Positions 1 through 11,440 of a DNA stretch of 64,000 bases are shown here, one piece after another (position 1 is the stretch's first letter; the number at the start of each line of letters is the position of its first letter). The notes beneath the pieces were generated by a model. It saw only the letters and a list, made by a program, of their open reading frames with translations, was not told the origin of the DNA and ran no database searches. This DNA is from Micropterix aruncella (taxonomy: Eukaryota > Arthropoda > Insecta > Lepidoptera > Micropterigidae). Location of the stretch: NCBI GenBank assembly GCA_944548615.1, contig OX155980.1:59072533-59136532 (forward strand), given 5' to 3'. The position numbers and the translations under genes are program-made.

Positions 1-870
1 CAAATTTCGAATGCTACCAACATTTAAAATATGATACAATTGGCTGAGTTTGTTATCAACGAGCCATTAAATCGAAATAAAAATAAAAATACCTCCATAT
101 GCCCAATGAAATGAAAGAAGAAACTTCAATCTTAATTTCTGGCAGAGGAGTTTATAATAAAGATTGTATAATGTTATCAAAATAGGGTAAACCTATATAA
201 AATTGTATAATATTAAAAAATTGTAAAGAAATATTGTAGAAAACAGTATAATATTGTTATATTTGATAAGGTTTGTAAAGAAATCCGTTTATAGGATGAT
301 GTTTTTATTTAAAATAAAATTAGTAAAAGCTACTTAAAAAGTAGCGAAGGAAATCCCAGCTTGTATTGGGAAATGCTTATGTTTGAATGAGATATACTTA
401 CGGATGTGCACGACTTTCGACGGTGCAATGTAAGTCTATAGGTTCTTTTGCAGTCGACTAACGATTACTATTCATCTATATATCTCATAAATAGGGCTTA
501 TCCTTATGCAACACAAAATGCCTTCAATTGAGACGAATTAAGCGAAAAAATAAAAAAAATAAACTATTGATCACTTCGGCAAAGCCGTTTTCTAAATGAA
601 AGTGACATTACGAAATAATTCAAATTTCGAATGCTACCAACATTTAAAATATGATACAATTGGCTGAGTTTGTTATCAACGAGCCATTAAATCATATTAA
701 TCATAATCATAATCATAAGTTTTTTATTCAAAATAGTACGAAATCGTAACTTTTTGACGTCAATAATGCATAGGTACAAACATACATAAATGATAAAAAA
801 TTAAGATATTGTGACATTATAACAAATTATTGTGATATATAACGTGATATTAATAATCGAGGTAACCATT

Positions 871-2472
871 TTATTTCCAAGGGTCTTTGTCGTCTAGATA
901 ATCATTTATTTTATAGTAGCCCTTTGAGTACAGCTTCTTCTTAATAAATGACTTAAATTGTATCACACATAAATTTTGCATTTTTACTGGGACTTTATTG
1001 TAGAAGCGTATACATTGCCCTTTGAATGATTTTGTGGTTTTGGAGAGTCGACTTTTATGGTCAGCAAGTTTATTTTTATTTCTAGTATTGACACCATGCC
1101 TATCAGAGTTTTTTAAAAACAGTTCTTTATTTGTATGCACATACATTAGGTTTTCATAGATGTAATGAGATGCAAGTGTCAAAATATTGATTTCTTTAAA
1201 TTTTCCGCGTAACGACTGTCTAGCACCCAATTTATAAATAGCGCGGATGGCTCGTTTCTGTAGTATAAATATTTTATCAGCGTCAGCAGCATGACCCCAC
1301 AGCAAGATGCCATACGACATCAAGCTGTGAAAATAGCTGAAGTAAACCAGCCTCGCGGTGTCTATATCTGTTAAATTACGAATTTTTTTTACAGCATATG
1401 CCGCAGAACTTAGCCTGTCGGCCAATTTCTTAATGTGTGGGCCCCATTGTAGCTTTTTATCTAAAGTGATACCAAGGAATACAGTGGAATCGACCAGTTC
1501 TAGGCGCTCATTTTTTATTATAATATTTGGCCCTATTTGCTTTACGTTTGGAAGTGAGAATTTTATACATTTTGTTTTCTTTTCATTTAGTAGCAGATTG
1601 TTTGCTGTGAACCATTCCACAACATTCGAGATAGAATCATTCACATCGTCATAATTATTTTGTTGTCTACCTACTTTGAATAGCAAAGAGGTATCATCTG
1701 CGAATAAAACTATCTCACAATTTGGTTTTACTGTGTAAGGTAAATCATTTATATAAATAAGAAAAAGGAACGGTCCAAGTATTGAACCTTGCGGTACTCC
1801 CATGTATACTAACGAGCCGGATGATCTCTCTCCGCCAACATCAACCTTCTGAACCCTATCATTTAAATAGTTTTTAAGAAGGGCTAATGAGCTACCTGTA
1901 ATGCCGTAGTGTTCAAGTTTCTTAACCAATGTGTCGTGCTGTACGCAGTCAAAGGCCTTGGAAAGGTCACAAAATATGCCTACTACATCTCGTGACTCCT
2001 CCCAGGCATTAAAAATTTCATGAATAAGCTCAACACCTGCATCGGTTGTTGAACGACCCCGTGTGAAACCAAATTGTTTCTTGTGCATTAATTTATATGT
2101 GTGGAAATGAATAAGTAGCTGGTTTAACATAATTTTTTCAAACAGCTTACTAAGAGTCGGCAGTATCGATACAGGTCTGAAGTTAGTAGGGTCGGTTTTA
2201 CTACCGCTTTTAAATAATGGTACTATTTTACTGTGTTTCATAAGATTAGGAAATACGCCAGTCTCAATACATTTGTTAAAAAGAGCTGATAAATGGGGGG
2301 CCATTGAATATATTACAGAACTAATAATTTTAACAGAGAGTCCATCCAGGTCGAGTGTCTTTTTCAAATGTAAATTTTTGAATGTTTCAATAATTTCTAT
2401 GGGATAGATCGACTTAAAACTAAAGTCTACATCACATCTATGAACGTTCTGTATGAGCAAAGATTCAGCCAC
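871..2472 (-). CDS. Non-LTR retrotransposon reverse transcriptase
   Basis: A 533-residue open frame covers the reverse transcriptase of the LINE. Visible motifs, in order: NFRPVSILPTLSKLFEKI in the fingers, FGFTRGRSTTDA, DLSKAFDCV with the first catalytic Asp, GVPQGSILGPFLFLIYINDLP, and LFADDTSLLF with the paired catalytic Asp residues. A thumb and C-terminal extension follow, ending in a Trp-Lys tail. The protein would copy element RNA into DNA at a nicked chromosomal target. The ATG at 2472 is not a convincing native start: in a T-run just upstream (2521-2525 on the plus strand) one base seems to be missing, and the endonuclease ORF stops here only because of that shift. Endonuclease and RT were probably one polyprotein. 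The RT itself has no internal stop. Confidence 0.85.
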   Translation of the reverse strand: MAESLLIQNVHRCDVDFSFKSIYPIEIIETFKNLHLKKTLDLDGLSVKIISSVIYSMAPHLSALFNKCIETGVFPNLMKHSKIVPLFKSGSKTDPTNFRPVSILPTLSKLFEKIMLNQLLIHFHTYKLMHKKQFGFTRGRSTTDAGVELIHEIFNAWEESRDVVGIFCDLSKAFDCVQHDTLVKKLEHYGITGSSLALLKNYLNDRVQKVDVGGERSSGSLVYMGVPQGSILGPFLFLIYINDLPYTVKPNCEIVLFADDTSLLFKVGRQQNNYDDVNDSISNVVEWFTANNLLLNEKKTKCIKFSLPNVKQIGPNIIIKNERLELVDSTVFLGITLDKKLQWGPHIKKLADRLSSAAYAVKKIRNLTDIDTARLVYFSYFHSLMSYGILLWGHAADADKIFILQKRAIRAIYKLGARQSLRGKFKEINILTLASHYIYENLMYVHTNKELFLKNSDRHGVNTRNKNKLADHKSRLSKTTKSFKGQCIRFYNKVPVKMQNLCVIQFKSFIKKKLYSKGYYKINDYLDDKDPWK

Positions 2473-3695
2473 TATAGAAGATGAGTTGAGCGTCTTGGTA
2501 GTTGAAACTGGAATATCTGCAAAAACGATTCAAATGCATAAGCCACTTCTCTATGACTGGTAATGAGCTTATCTTTAATTAACAATTGAAATTGAAGGTC
2601 ACGAGATTTGGATTTTCCAGTTTCTTTGTTGATAATTTGCCAAGTCGTTTTTACGACATCTGTACTGTTTATAATTTTATTATTAATAAACTTTGATTTT
2701 GCAATAGCACAATCTCTTTTAAAACATTTTGAGACGTTTTTGACATATTTGGCAAATTCGTTACTTTTATTAAACGATTTCTCTGCATATAAATCAAAAA
2801 GTTTATTCCTATTTCTATATATTTCAGGCGTCGCCCAATCACTGAATATAAGAGTATTTGCAATTTTTTTGGTCTTAGTCTTAAATATTCTACTGCATTC
2901 TGATTGTATTACATCAAACAAAGAGTTATAATATCGGTTTGGGTCTTCATCATAGTCAACATCTACTAATCGCGAACATACATTATCTCTAAACTGTGTA
3001 AGCCGAGTATCATTGACGGGAGTACATTTAATTTCTTTTTGTATCATATTTTTGTTCCTAATGTCTTTCAATATAACTAATTGGCCTAAGTGGTCAGAAT
3101 CTATCTTATTCAGTGTCGATTTATGAACTGGTTCAATATTTGTGAAAATGTTGTCAATACAAGTTGAGGATTCTGAGGTAATTCTCGTGGGTTCTAAGAA
3201 AAGGTTCACAAGATTATAGCATAGAAAAAAAGATTTAAGCCTACTACTAGTTGTAGTATTTTCTATTAAATTGATATTAAAATCACCACAAACCATAACA
3301 TCTTCATTTTTATTATTGGTAATTTTATATAGTGTTTCATCCATGACCTGCTCAAAACGGTCAAATGATGAGTTTGGGGGTCTGTATACGTTTAAAACAA
3401 TAAGCCGCTCCAGCTCCACACAAGCTATTTCAATGGTCTGCTCTACAGAGAGGCCCACAATATCAGCGCGGTCCTTGAATTTTAAAGAATTACGAACAAT
3501 AATTAATGAACCGCCACGTATTGCATGCCCCCTGCAGAACGAACTTGCCACTTTGTGATTTTTGAAACCAAACATAAGCTGATGATATTGAAGCCAATGT
3601 TCTGTTAAACATATTACATCAATTTTGTCACAGTCTAGGAAAAGCTCCAATTCCAAATCTTTACTACTCAATCCTTGAATATTTTGATGTACCAA
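2472..3695 (-). pseudogene. Non-LTR retrotransposon APE-type endonuclease (frameshifted from RT)
   Basis: A 407-residue frame with the apurinic-endonuclease fold of LINEs, which nicks target DNA to prime reverse transcription. Family residues are visible: HQNIQGL with the metal-binding Asn, CLTEHWL with the catalytic Glu, NVYRPPN, VCGDFNINL with Asp and Asn, and the SDHLGQL motif with Asp and His. The frame is open without an ATG up to about 3829, so the annotated Met at 3695 is only the first ATG. At the 3' end the sense shifts after residues FESF, where a five-T run (2521-2525) seems to have lost one base; the last 15 or so residues are out of frame. The copy should therefore not yield the full polyprotein. 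Confidence 0.8.
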
Positions 3696-3949
3696 GCTAA
3701 TACAATTTTTATAAGATAAATTACTACTGTCGTTTGTTTGGTAACAAGGTTTTATACAATTTTTGATATTATCACTTAATTTACTTATTTTCTTTGTATC
3801 ACTACATAATTTGTTAATATTATTGCCATATTATGTCAAATGGTGGCCAGAGTATAGCTCTATTGTCTTATAATTTAGTTTAAATTAAATGTCAACGTAT
3901 TAATGGAATTAATAATAGAATAACATAGCAATTCTGCTAAGTGTCTGGT

Positions 3950-4177
3950 CTAAAATGATTGTAAATCATACATATTGTTTTTCGTCAGAATAAAGTTTTT
4001 GCTAATGAAAACATTAGTATCAAACATTACTAATTTATGTTCATGACGACATGTTAGTGTGTGCAACGTAGAATTTAAAATATATCTAATATTGTTTTCG
4101 CCATCACTATGGCTTTGACTGAAAGGAAAAGTAAACAAAATTACTTTTTCAATGTTAGGTAATGTGTTTATATGTAA
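3950..4177 (-). pseudogene. Possible remnant of LINE ORF1 tail
   Basis: A minus-strand frame in the 5' part of the LINE reads KVILFTFPFSQ near its start and FDTNVFI further on. That order is faintly reminiscent of the esterase-like C-terminus of ORF1 in CR1-type elements. The frame closes at 3950, is too short for a domain call, and its apparent start lies in the flanking tandem repeat. It could equally be 5' untranslated sequence. Confidence 0.25.
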
Positions 4178-4783
4178 TAAATCGAAATAAAAATAAAAAA
4201 ACCTCCATATGCTCAATGAAATGAAAGAAGAAACTTCAATCTTAATTTCTGTCAGAGAAGTTTATAATAATGATTGTATAATGTCAAAATAGGGTAAACC
4301 TATATAAAATTGTATAATATTTAAAAATTATAAACAAACATTGTAGAAAACAGTATAATATTGTTATATTTGATAAGGTTTGTAAAGAAATCCGTTTATA
4401 GGATGATGTTTTTATTTAAAATAAAATTAGTAAAAGCTACTTAAAAAGTAGCGAAGGAAATCCCAGCTTGTATTGGGAAATGCTTATGTTTGAATGAGAT
4501 ATACTTACGGATGTGCACGACTTTCGACGGTGCAATGTAAGTCTAAAGGTCCTTTTGCAGTCGACTAACGATCACTATTCTTCCATATATCTCATAAATA
4601 GGGCTTATCCTTATGCAATACAAAATGCCTTCAATTGAGACGAATTAAGCGAAAAAATAAAAAATTAAACTATTGATCACTTCGGCAAAGCCGTTTTCTA
4701 AATGAAAGTGACATTACGAAATAATTCAAATTTCGAATGCTACCAATATTTAAAATATGATACAATTGGCTGAGTTTGTTATA

Positions 4784-6900
4784 TATACACACCTATATAT
4801 CTCCGAACCCTTACAACTCGTGACGTATTCGCGTCGATTTCAATTTTGCTCAAACAGAAACTACTGTCTGGTTTACACTGCGACTATACTAAGAGTTTGC
4901 AGGCTTACATTCGCTTGATTACAATTTGACGCGAAGAAGTCTGAAATCGGATTCGAATTGTAAGAATGGCAACACTGGCACAAGCTCGCTGGCTCACTTG
5001 TACTTCATGGAAAATAATAGGACTCTAACCTAAACTGCAATTATACCCGCGTCGCTCAACGGAATCCCCAGTCGGGCAGACCGAAGTCCATAATTGTGAA
5101 GTTTGGGGAAAAGCACATTAAGGAAAATATCTTATCGGTCATTCGCTCGTGAAGAGGAATCAAAGCCAACGACATAGGACTAAGAGGCCGTGAAATGGAT
5201 ATCTTCGTAAATGAACATCTTGCCCCTTACAACAGGGTTATCTGCATAATGTATTGTATATTAATACTACATAAGGTAAAGTAATTATCAAAAAGCTAAT
5301 AGAAAGAGCAAACAACTTATTGAAGGGTTCTTATTCCCTAACCACAAAAAATCCCACCCAGTATATTTGTTTAGTGATTTTTTGTAAATCAATAATTTTA
5401 AATGCTGGAGGGGCGCCAGGCTAGACTCGAGTGCTGTCAATCATCATCCGTTCCGCGGATAGACGGCAAACTGCTATATTCATATCCTTACTATTCAATA
5501 GCTTTACAATTCATCATCCATATTGAAGCATTTCGGCATCGTGCATACGGTTTTTTTGACGTTTTAACCATGCGCAGTGCGCGCATGCGGCAGTAGTATA
5601 AATTTCGATCAACGGAAAATTAATCGAATTAAATAAGTTGAATAAAGGTAATTAATAAAACACAGTAAGAAGCGAGGAACTCGTTTTAGACCATACCGAG
5701 TCGTTTTCCTTTAACCATTTTTCTCTAGTACTATTATTCTGAGATACATTTCATTTCATTACATTTACGTCGTGTCCAATTGGCGGCTAAAAACCGCTCT
5801 TGGACGTGTCAAAATTATTTGTGTTTTAAGTAGTAAGTCTCATTACTACTTTAATCTTTACTTAACATGCAAATATTATTTAAAAAAAAATAGTATCTAA
5901 GAAACTTTGAAACCTACTAAAAGCTATTCGTCGTAGAATCGTATTGCAAAACAAATTAAAGGCTTATTTAATAAAATAGTCAATAATTCTAATAGCTACC
6001 TACTAAACACACAATAATTAAAATAGTCAGTTAAAAAGGTGCAAGATACAGGTGCAAATGGGCGTATAGACAGAAAGACTTATCAAAGAAGACTATTTTT
6101 AATGAAAGTATCTAGAGTAATAATGGTAATGAAAGTAATACTAGTAATACAAACATCTGAAATATAATGAACCAACGGGAGCTTACACGAAATTATCATT
6201 TATGGACAATATTAATACTTTTTTACTAGTAATTGCCACCAACTTCATAGACTTTATCGTCCTAGTTTTGCAGAAAGTGATATTGCAATACGGCCGGTGG
6301 AAAAAGTAAATTGTTACAAAAACGTAACTATTCTGCAGAAATATTTCTGAAATATTTGCACCTATCCAAATCAAATATGTCTAATTTAGCCATCGATTTG
6401 ATGAATTTAGCAACAAAAAGAAAAAAAGGTCTTAAGTGGGTAATATTGAGTGGGTGATTGTAATGTGAGCCTTCCAAAAGCGGTCGGCTCGGTCTTTGGA
6501 GTCGAATTTCGGCAGTTAAGATGCGTTGCTACCCGAAAGGTCCGAAAGTAATTCGACACCGCTAAATCATATTCGACCAGTTAATTTGGTAGCTCTACTC
6601 GGGTCCCCATTTCGTATTTTCTTTCTATCATATTATGCTGGACATGGCTGCTTTTTAAAAAGCTTCCGATTTTTTTTTCGATTCTACTGAAAATGTCCAC
6701 TTTGAAATAATATCCACTTTAAAAAAGACTTTTCAAATGGTAACTCATATTGTCTATATAAAAAATATCCTTGTCTATTTTCCTACAGTTAAAGAGTACC
6801 TATAGCTACAAAATTCAGAAAATAAACAATGCTACGATAATAAATTTAGTACTTAAAATAGTCACTTTGTGTTTACTTCTCAGGGATTACAACACGCCCG
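4784..6900. other. Gene-free A+T-rich stretch
   Basis: No coding region or known repeat is convincing here. A short ORF at 5402-5596 and others have no recognisable motif and poor coding character. The interval may hold old unrecognisable transposon debris. Confidence 0.5.
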
Positions 6901-7046
6901 GTGGCATAGTGGTTCCAGTTTCGATTCTGTTTCACGAAATTACTTTTCATTTCTGTCGATCGAATGATATAACAAAACACGTACTTACACACATGCTTCA
7001 CACACACACATACATATACACACTTCTTGATGGGGTTGGTTGCGAG
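6901..7046 (+). mobile_element. Decayed tRNA-derived SINE copy
   Basis: GTGGCATAGTGGTT matches the reverse complement of the 5' end of the SINE at 49196-49381. The B-box region survives only as CAGTTTCGATTCTG. The body continues with TTCTGTCGATCGAATG and a CA-rich stretch, then GGGGTTGGTTG. Compared with the full copy, about 50 bp of the tRNA part and spacer are missing. This is the oldest-looking of three copies in the window. Confidence 0.7.
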
Positions 7047-7283
7047 AGATTGTCCTACGATAATAAACCTGCCCATTGTGAAATTTCACAATAAAGAGGA
7101 GAATCAAACAAGCAAGCGATTTGAATGTTTTATTCATTTTTACAAGCTTTTATTTACCTTGCAATGTTTGTCAGTTTAGGCAAAATCTTGCAAGCTGAAT
7201 TAGAACCACTTCCTCTTATCCTATGAAGTTGAAATTTTACATGTTGGTTCAGTTACGATGACAATGCATTTTTATGGTAAGCA

Positions 7284-7655
7284 TGACCTGATTCTGCCCA
7301 GGATCGGCTCCCGACGAAGCTACTCTTCCATGGCCAACAGCACAGACACACATTTTTGTATACGCATTCAATTGTGACAGTCAGTTCTTAACTTCACCAT
7401 GACATCTCTGCTGCACCCAGGGTTGGCTTCCGGCGATGAAACTTCTCAACGGTATGCAGCATCGAAACGAATAGTTGTATATGCATTCAATTATAATAGC
7501 CCCTTCTAAGTTTAACAACGGGTTGGCTTCCAACTAGGGGACTCCTCAACGGTCAACAGCACAAACACGAAATTCTGTATAGCATTCAATTATGATAGCC
7601 CGTTCTAAGTTCTACTACGACATGGCTGCTGCTGCACCCAGGGTTGTCTCGGGAC
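7284..7655. repeat. Diverged minisatellite, about 3.3 units of roughly 115 bp
   Basis: The phrases GGGTTGGCTTCC, CTCAACGGT, CAACAGCACA, GCATTCAATTATGATAG and CTAAGTTC recur in the same order. Units begin near 7284, 7400, 7508 and 7619; the last is partial and one is slightly shortened. Unit similarity is moderate, so the array is old. No ORF spans it. Confidence 0.8.
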
Positions 7656-7904
7656 AGAGCATTTTAATAAAAGCTTGTTTTTAAAAATGTGTTTATACTA
7701 TTAACTTATTTCTCTTAAAATATATCTCGTGCAAAAATATCGAAAGACGGTAAGTTTGGTAGTAAATTTCGAAACAACTAATGAGTTTGTAATAAAACGA
7801 GCAAAAAAGTTAGCTAATATTTAATCACAAAACATTTCAGGTAGTCTTCTTTATCGTGAGCTAAATTTTCCATAACTGAACTCATTTGATTTTCTAAGAT
7901 TTAC

Positions 7905-8345
7905 CAGGCCCACCAATCGACCAGGAGAGAAAGTATTGTGAACGCGCTGAAAAAATCTAGATGAAGACGGAAATATCTATTTTAGCCCCCCCTGAGACCA
8001 TTAAGGCCATTTCCGAATTAAAGTCGGTCTGTGTGTCTGTGTGGTTGAAATCTATCCAACAGGAGGTGAACCCTTTATATAACTATCTAGAAATATTGGA
8101 CTTAGAGACTTGACATTCGGTACACAGATGCCTCGTTAGGCCGAAATCACATTGTGAAATTTTGGTAGGAATATCTCACATACAAGCTGTACTAATAATA
8201 TTTAAATTCCGCAATTTCTTCGCATTTCCGAGCGGTTTTTTTTTATAAGCAGGGACACAAGTTCGAAATTTAAATCTTCATTGCGTTGAGTCGCTCGTTC
8301 GAAATTAGAATGTTAACCGACGAATTTTACGGCGACGCGCGTTTG
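7905..8345. repeat. Dispersed repeat family B, copy 1 (internally deleted)
   Basis: Shares GAAAGTATTGTGAACGCGCT, GATGAAGACGGAAATATC, CCTGAGACCATTAAG, GAAATATTGGACTTAGAGAC and CGGTACACAGATGCC with copies at 24838-25425 and 27836-28345. A middle block of about 150 bp found in those copies is missing, and the 3' part is diverged. No coding capacity. The class is unresolved; a non-autonomous DNA element is likely. Confidence 0.75.
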
Positions 8346-9364
8346 CAATTCGATGTCCTTGGCCTCTTGCCGGAAAACTCTTGAGGTGACACTACTGTTT
8401 TTTTTCTTTAAAATAGGTAAGATAAACTAGTATCATACAAAAACCTTACAATAACTACATGTTACTTAGAGTAGATTGTATATATACTACCTAAAGTATA
8501 TTGTGACCTATCCAGGAGCGATAAATTCATTAATTGGATACGGATGAAATTTAAATGAAAACTAATTTACATTGCAACATATTGATCCTTACAAACATGC
8601 TTATTTTAGTTATCTCAAAACATCTAATGTATATAGAATATATCCTTTACAGTTGTCACCTTTGGTTAAGAGCATTGTGGCGTTGAAAGCCTGTGCAACA
8701 ATGGGACATCGAGAGAAGTAGTGTTAATTCGTGGTTAATTCACATATCGGCTGAAACAGCCGAATGTTTTCTAACATAGTCTATGGAAAAAGTTTGTACA
8801 TATTTCAGTGAATTTTGTTTTTTTTTTCGAGATCATAGGTCGAAAGCGACATACAATATGGACGGTATATAAAGTTTTTTCATTATTTTTAACAGCGATA
8901 TTAGCCTATTAGCCTAACTGGTATCATGGAGAACTTTACATAACCTTTTCACGTGTCATGTAAGGACGTAATCTTTACGAGTTGCCATCAGGAAGTAAAA
9001 CAGCCAATATACTGTCCAGAGAAATATTGTTGAAGTGTTGTTGAACATCCACTGGAAAATCGATGACTCATTAGAATATTATCAATATTAACATAAAAAT
9101 ACCTCGCTAAGTTAACCAAAAAAACACTAGGCTTCCGTTAATTGGTATGTTAAGTTTTGGTAGCAAATTTATCAAAGTTTTATTCAACAATGTAACATCG
9201 TCCCAAAAAATATATTTAAAACTCTTTCCGTGTAAAGCTGGGGAGGGCACTTGAGAGCTGTAAATTGCAACGGGCTTACCCATCACCCCAGGAAGGTATA
9301 ACGATATGTATAGTTCTTTCAATCGTAGGGTGAAACGCAGAGATTTAGGGAAAACACAGTCCAC
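8346..9364. other. Stretch with no recognised gene
   Basis: Mostly A+T-rich unique-looking sequence. A minus-strand ORF at 9107-9364 encodes 85 residues that match no family I can recognise and has no splice or repeat context to support it. Confidence 0.45.
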
Positions 9365-10200
9365 CGTTTAGCTCCGCTAACACGCCCGTAAGAGACCAAC
9401 GCCAGCGTGTCGGCCAATATACTATCAGATTTGGCCGGATTTCTCCGTCCGTCCGGTCACAAATTCGAAGTCGCTTACGCGGCATCTACCTGACATTAGC
9501 AATTATCCAGTTTGAATATATGGCGTTTCTCGCGATCGTATGGCCAACTGATCGATTGATCGGTAGATGACGTCAGGTCGACTACCACCCTCGATGTCAT
9601 AGGAAACATACATCTCCAGACCACCCTGGTTATAAGCCGGATGGGCATTCATTGTCAAGCGAACCGGACTGTTCACTAACCGCCCGGTTCCGCCCGAGGT
9701 AATCCCCTGAGTCCGCGATCTTAGGATTCCAAACCGCCTCCTTTGATTACAGAAGTGGCAGAAGCTCTCAGCGGCCCTGCCGGGTTAAGTGCCTCTACGA
9801 TGAGGTTACCAGATGGTAATTGAACCGTGACTTGGGCAGGCCAGACGACATAGAGTTCGACAAACACCACCCAACTGCACAGAGCCATTAGGAGCTAAGA
9901 AGGGCAGTATGTTTACCCCCCGCTTCTTGGTAAACGTACGTTTCCATACTCTCACGGAAATATACCGGCACAGCCATCCACGGCCCTCCGAGGTGTTTGC
10001 CCAGCGCCCGTCAGACCCCAACATCCTCTTCAGAGGAAATTCCTCTTCCGGGACGCTGCCGGATGGGAGTTTGGCTGGAGTTAAGCCGTGCTTCCCAACG
10101 AAATATACGTTATTCACTCCCAAGGTACACGACCCCGTTTAGCCCCTAACTTCGGCCCCTATTGTAGTAAGAATCAGGTTCTCGTATTACAACCGCGATA
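9365..10200 (-). repeat. GC-rich dispersed repeat family C, copy 1
   Basis: The left part (9370-9480) carries the reverse complement of phrases also found at 53.5, 56.2 and 57.9 kb: CGCCCGTAAGAGACCAACGCC, ATTTCTCCGTC, GTCACAAATTCGAAGTCGC. The remaining roughly 700 bp are strikingly GC-rich for this window. They contain overlapping ORFs on both strands (9806-10123 minus, 9909-10142 plus) with no recognisable domain. This may be a longer version of the element or its untranslated leader. Confidence 0.6.
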
Positions 10201-10789
10201 GTTTTAGAGCTTATCAGCGTACAAATTATTGAGATAATTCTTACTCGCCGGTGATACCCTTTTAACCTAAGCCATTACATAAACATATATGGCGTTATTA
10301 AGATAATAGCAATCAATACGGTTCGCTCACATTTTATCTGCTATTAATGAAGTGTGGTATTGGGTAAATGTCACGGCAACTTTGACTGGCAATGATGCAT
10401 GGTCTATTTCCATCTAATTGCAATTTAGTTACGATAATTATGAGACATTTTAATGTTTACAAGCAATTAATGATTAATTACCAATTCAACGCTCAATATA
10501 TTTCAATTATTTGGAACTGCAAAATATGCCATGGCTACTAAGCTACAATATTACTATGTAAATAAATATAAAAAAAACCCCAAAACGCTTCATGCTCTCT
10601 GTTTGTTTTCTGTCTGTTTCGTCGCTATAAACTCAAGAAGCGTTGAACGGATTTCGATACGGTTTTCACTGTTCGCTGGAGAGTATTATAGGGAAGGTTT
10701 ATGTGTAATAACTATACAATTTTGTAAAACAGTGCTAAATTAAAGTGTTAAGTGAAAGAAAAAAAGCCCTGATTGCGGTTTTTACTTTC
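10201..10789. other. Stretch without a gene; small transposon-like phrase
   Basis: Around 10630-10680 the phrase GTTGAACGGATTTCGATACG resembles the subterminal text of lepidopteran non-autonomous elements. Nothing else can be assigned. Confidence 0.4.
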
Positions 10790-10930
10790 CCGGTCCACCA
10801 GCGAGGGGCAGGCCCAGGAGGGAAAGTATTGTGAAGGTGCAAAATTTTATTTTTGAGATGAAGACAAAAATATATATTTTGATTGAATCCCATCTGGAAA
10901 ATCATTTCCAGATTGAAGTCTGGAAATGAT
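10790..10930. repeat. Dispersed repeat family B, copy 2 (5' fragment)
   Basis: Contains the family phrases GGTCCACCAGCGAGGGGC, GAGGGAAAGTATTGTGAA and GATGAAGACAAAAATAT, then breaks off after a short inverted duplication around TCATTTCCAGATTGAAGTC. Only the first 140 bp of the roughly 550-bp family are kept. Confidence 0.7.
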
Positions 10931-11424
10931 TTTCTATTTTTCACCTTGCTAAGCCGGTGCCGATTTCTAGGATTGTGTTGTAGAAAATCACTATTCGCCG
11001 GGAACAACTTTAACAAAATATTTTGTTGATTGTAGCACGAGTAGGTACATCGTCATGATTCCCGACTTGATTAAAAACGGCTTACACGAAGTTCTTGCAC
11101 TCAAATATGGCCAAAGTGACATTTTATTTTAATTATCTTGACCTGTCTAATTATTCCAAATTTCGAACAATAATAAATCCTTCCTACCCTAAATACCCAA
11201 AATTATAACACGAGGCTGAGCAAAGAGCTATGGGCCAATGGCTGTTTAAACAGCCGCGCCATTTCTGTAGCTGATAATGTTGTCTTCGTTATTCATTGTT
11301 GGACAACATTGTCCAACAATATATTTGTCTTAGGGTTGTACAATTCACATTTACACAATATTGCTTGCAGTGCTCTTGTAATGAATATGTCAAGAATAAT
11401 GATAATAGAAATATATTATGATAA
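10931..11424. other. Stretch without a recognised feature
   Basis: A+T-rich, no ORF with support, no repeat matched elsewhere in the window. It contains a local inverted repeat, ATTGTTGGACAACATTGTCC, near 11296-11316. Confidence 0.45.
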
Positions 11425-11440
11425 TCTATATAAATAAAAA

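Larger units (their letters stand above)
694..4177 (-). mobile_element. 5'-truncated non-LTR retrotransposon (CR1/jockey-like group)
   Basis: The element lies on the minus strand and interrupts the second monomer of the tandem repeat. TAAATC at 688-693 recurs at 4178-4183, and the uninterrupted monomer has this site once, so it is a 6-bp target duplication. The 3' end near 694-720 is a short TAATCA-type repeat rather than poly(A). Inside are an endonuclease ORF (about 3829-2472) and a reverse transcriptase ORF (2472-871) separated by one frameshift. Only a possible tail of ORF1 is present upstream, so the copy appears 5' truncated. The clade is judged from RT and endonuclease motifs by eye and needs a phylogeny. 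Confidence 0.85.
1..4783. repeat. Tandem repeat, about 616-620 bp monomer, split by a LINE
   Basis: The motif CAAATTTCGAATGCTACCAA begins at 1 and at 621, and recurs with one change at 4727. The first period is 620 bp. After removing the inserted LINE and one target copy, the second is 616 bp. The array therefore holds two nearly complete monomers plus a 57-bp partial one that breaks off near 4783; the left edge lies outside the window. The monomer is A+T-rich, has no ORF, and resembles nothing I can name. The monomers differ by only scattered substitutions and small indels, so the duplication is fairly recent or homogenised. It may be a satellite fragment or a tandemly amplified non-autonomous element. 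Confidence 0.85.

Noticed and set aside
1358..1654. Plus-strand ORF opposite the reverse transcriptase
   Set aside because: It is a shadow of the minus-strand RT frame and has no motif of its own.
9107..9364. 85-codon minus-strand ORF
   Set aside because: No motif, no homologue recognised, and it ends at the border of a repeat.
9806..10142. Overlapping GC-rich ORFs on both strands as genes
   Set aside because: They lie within or beside repeat family C, have no domain, and the openness in both strands follows from GC-rich composition.
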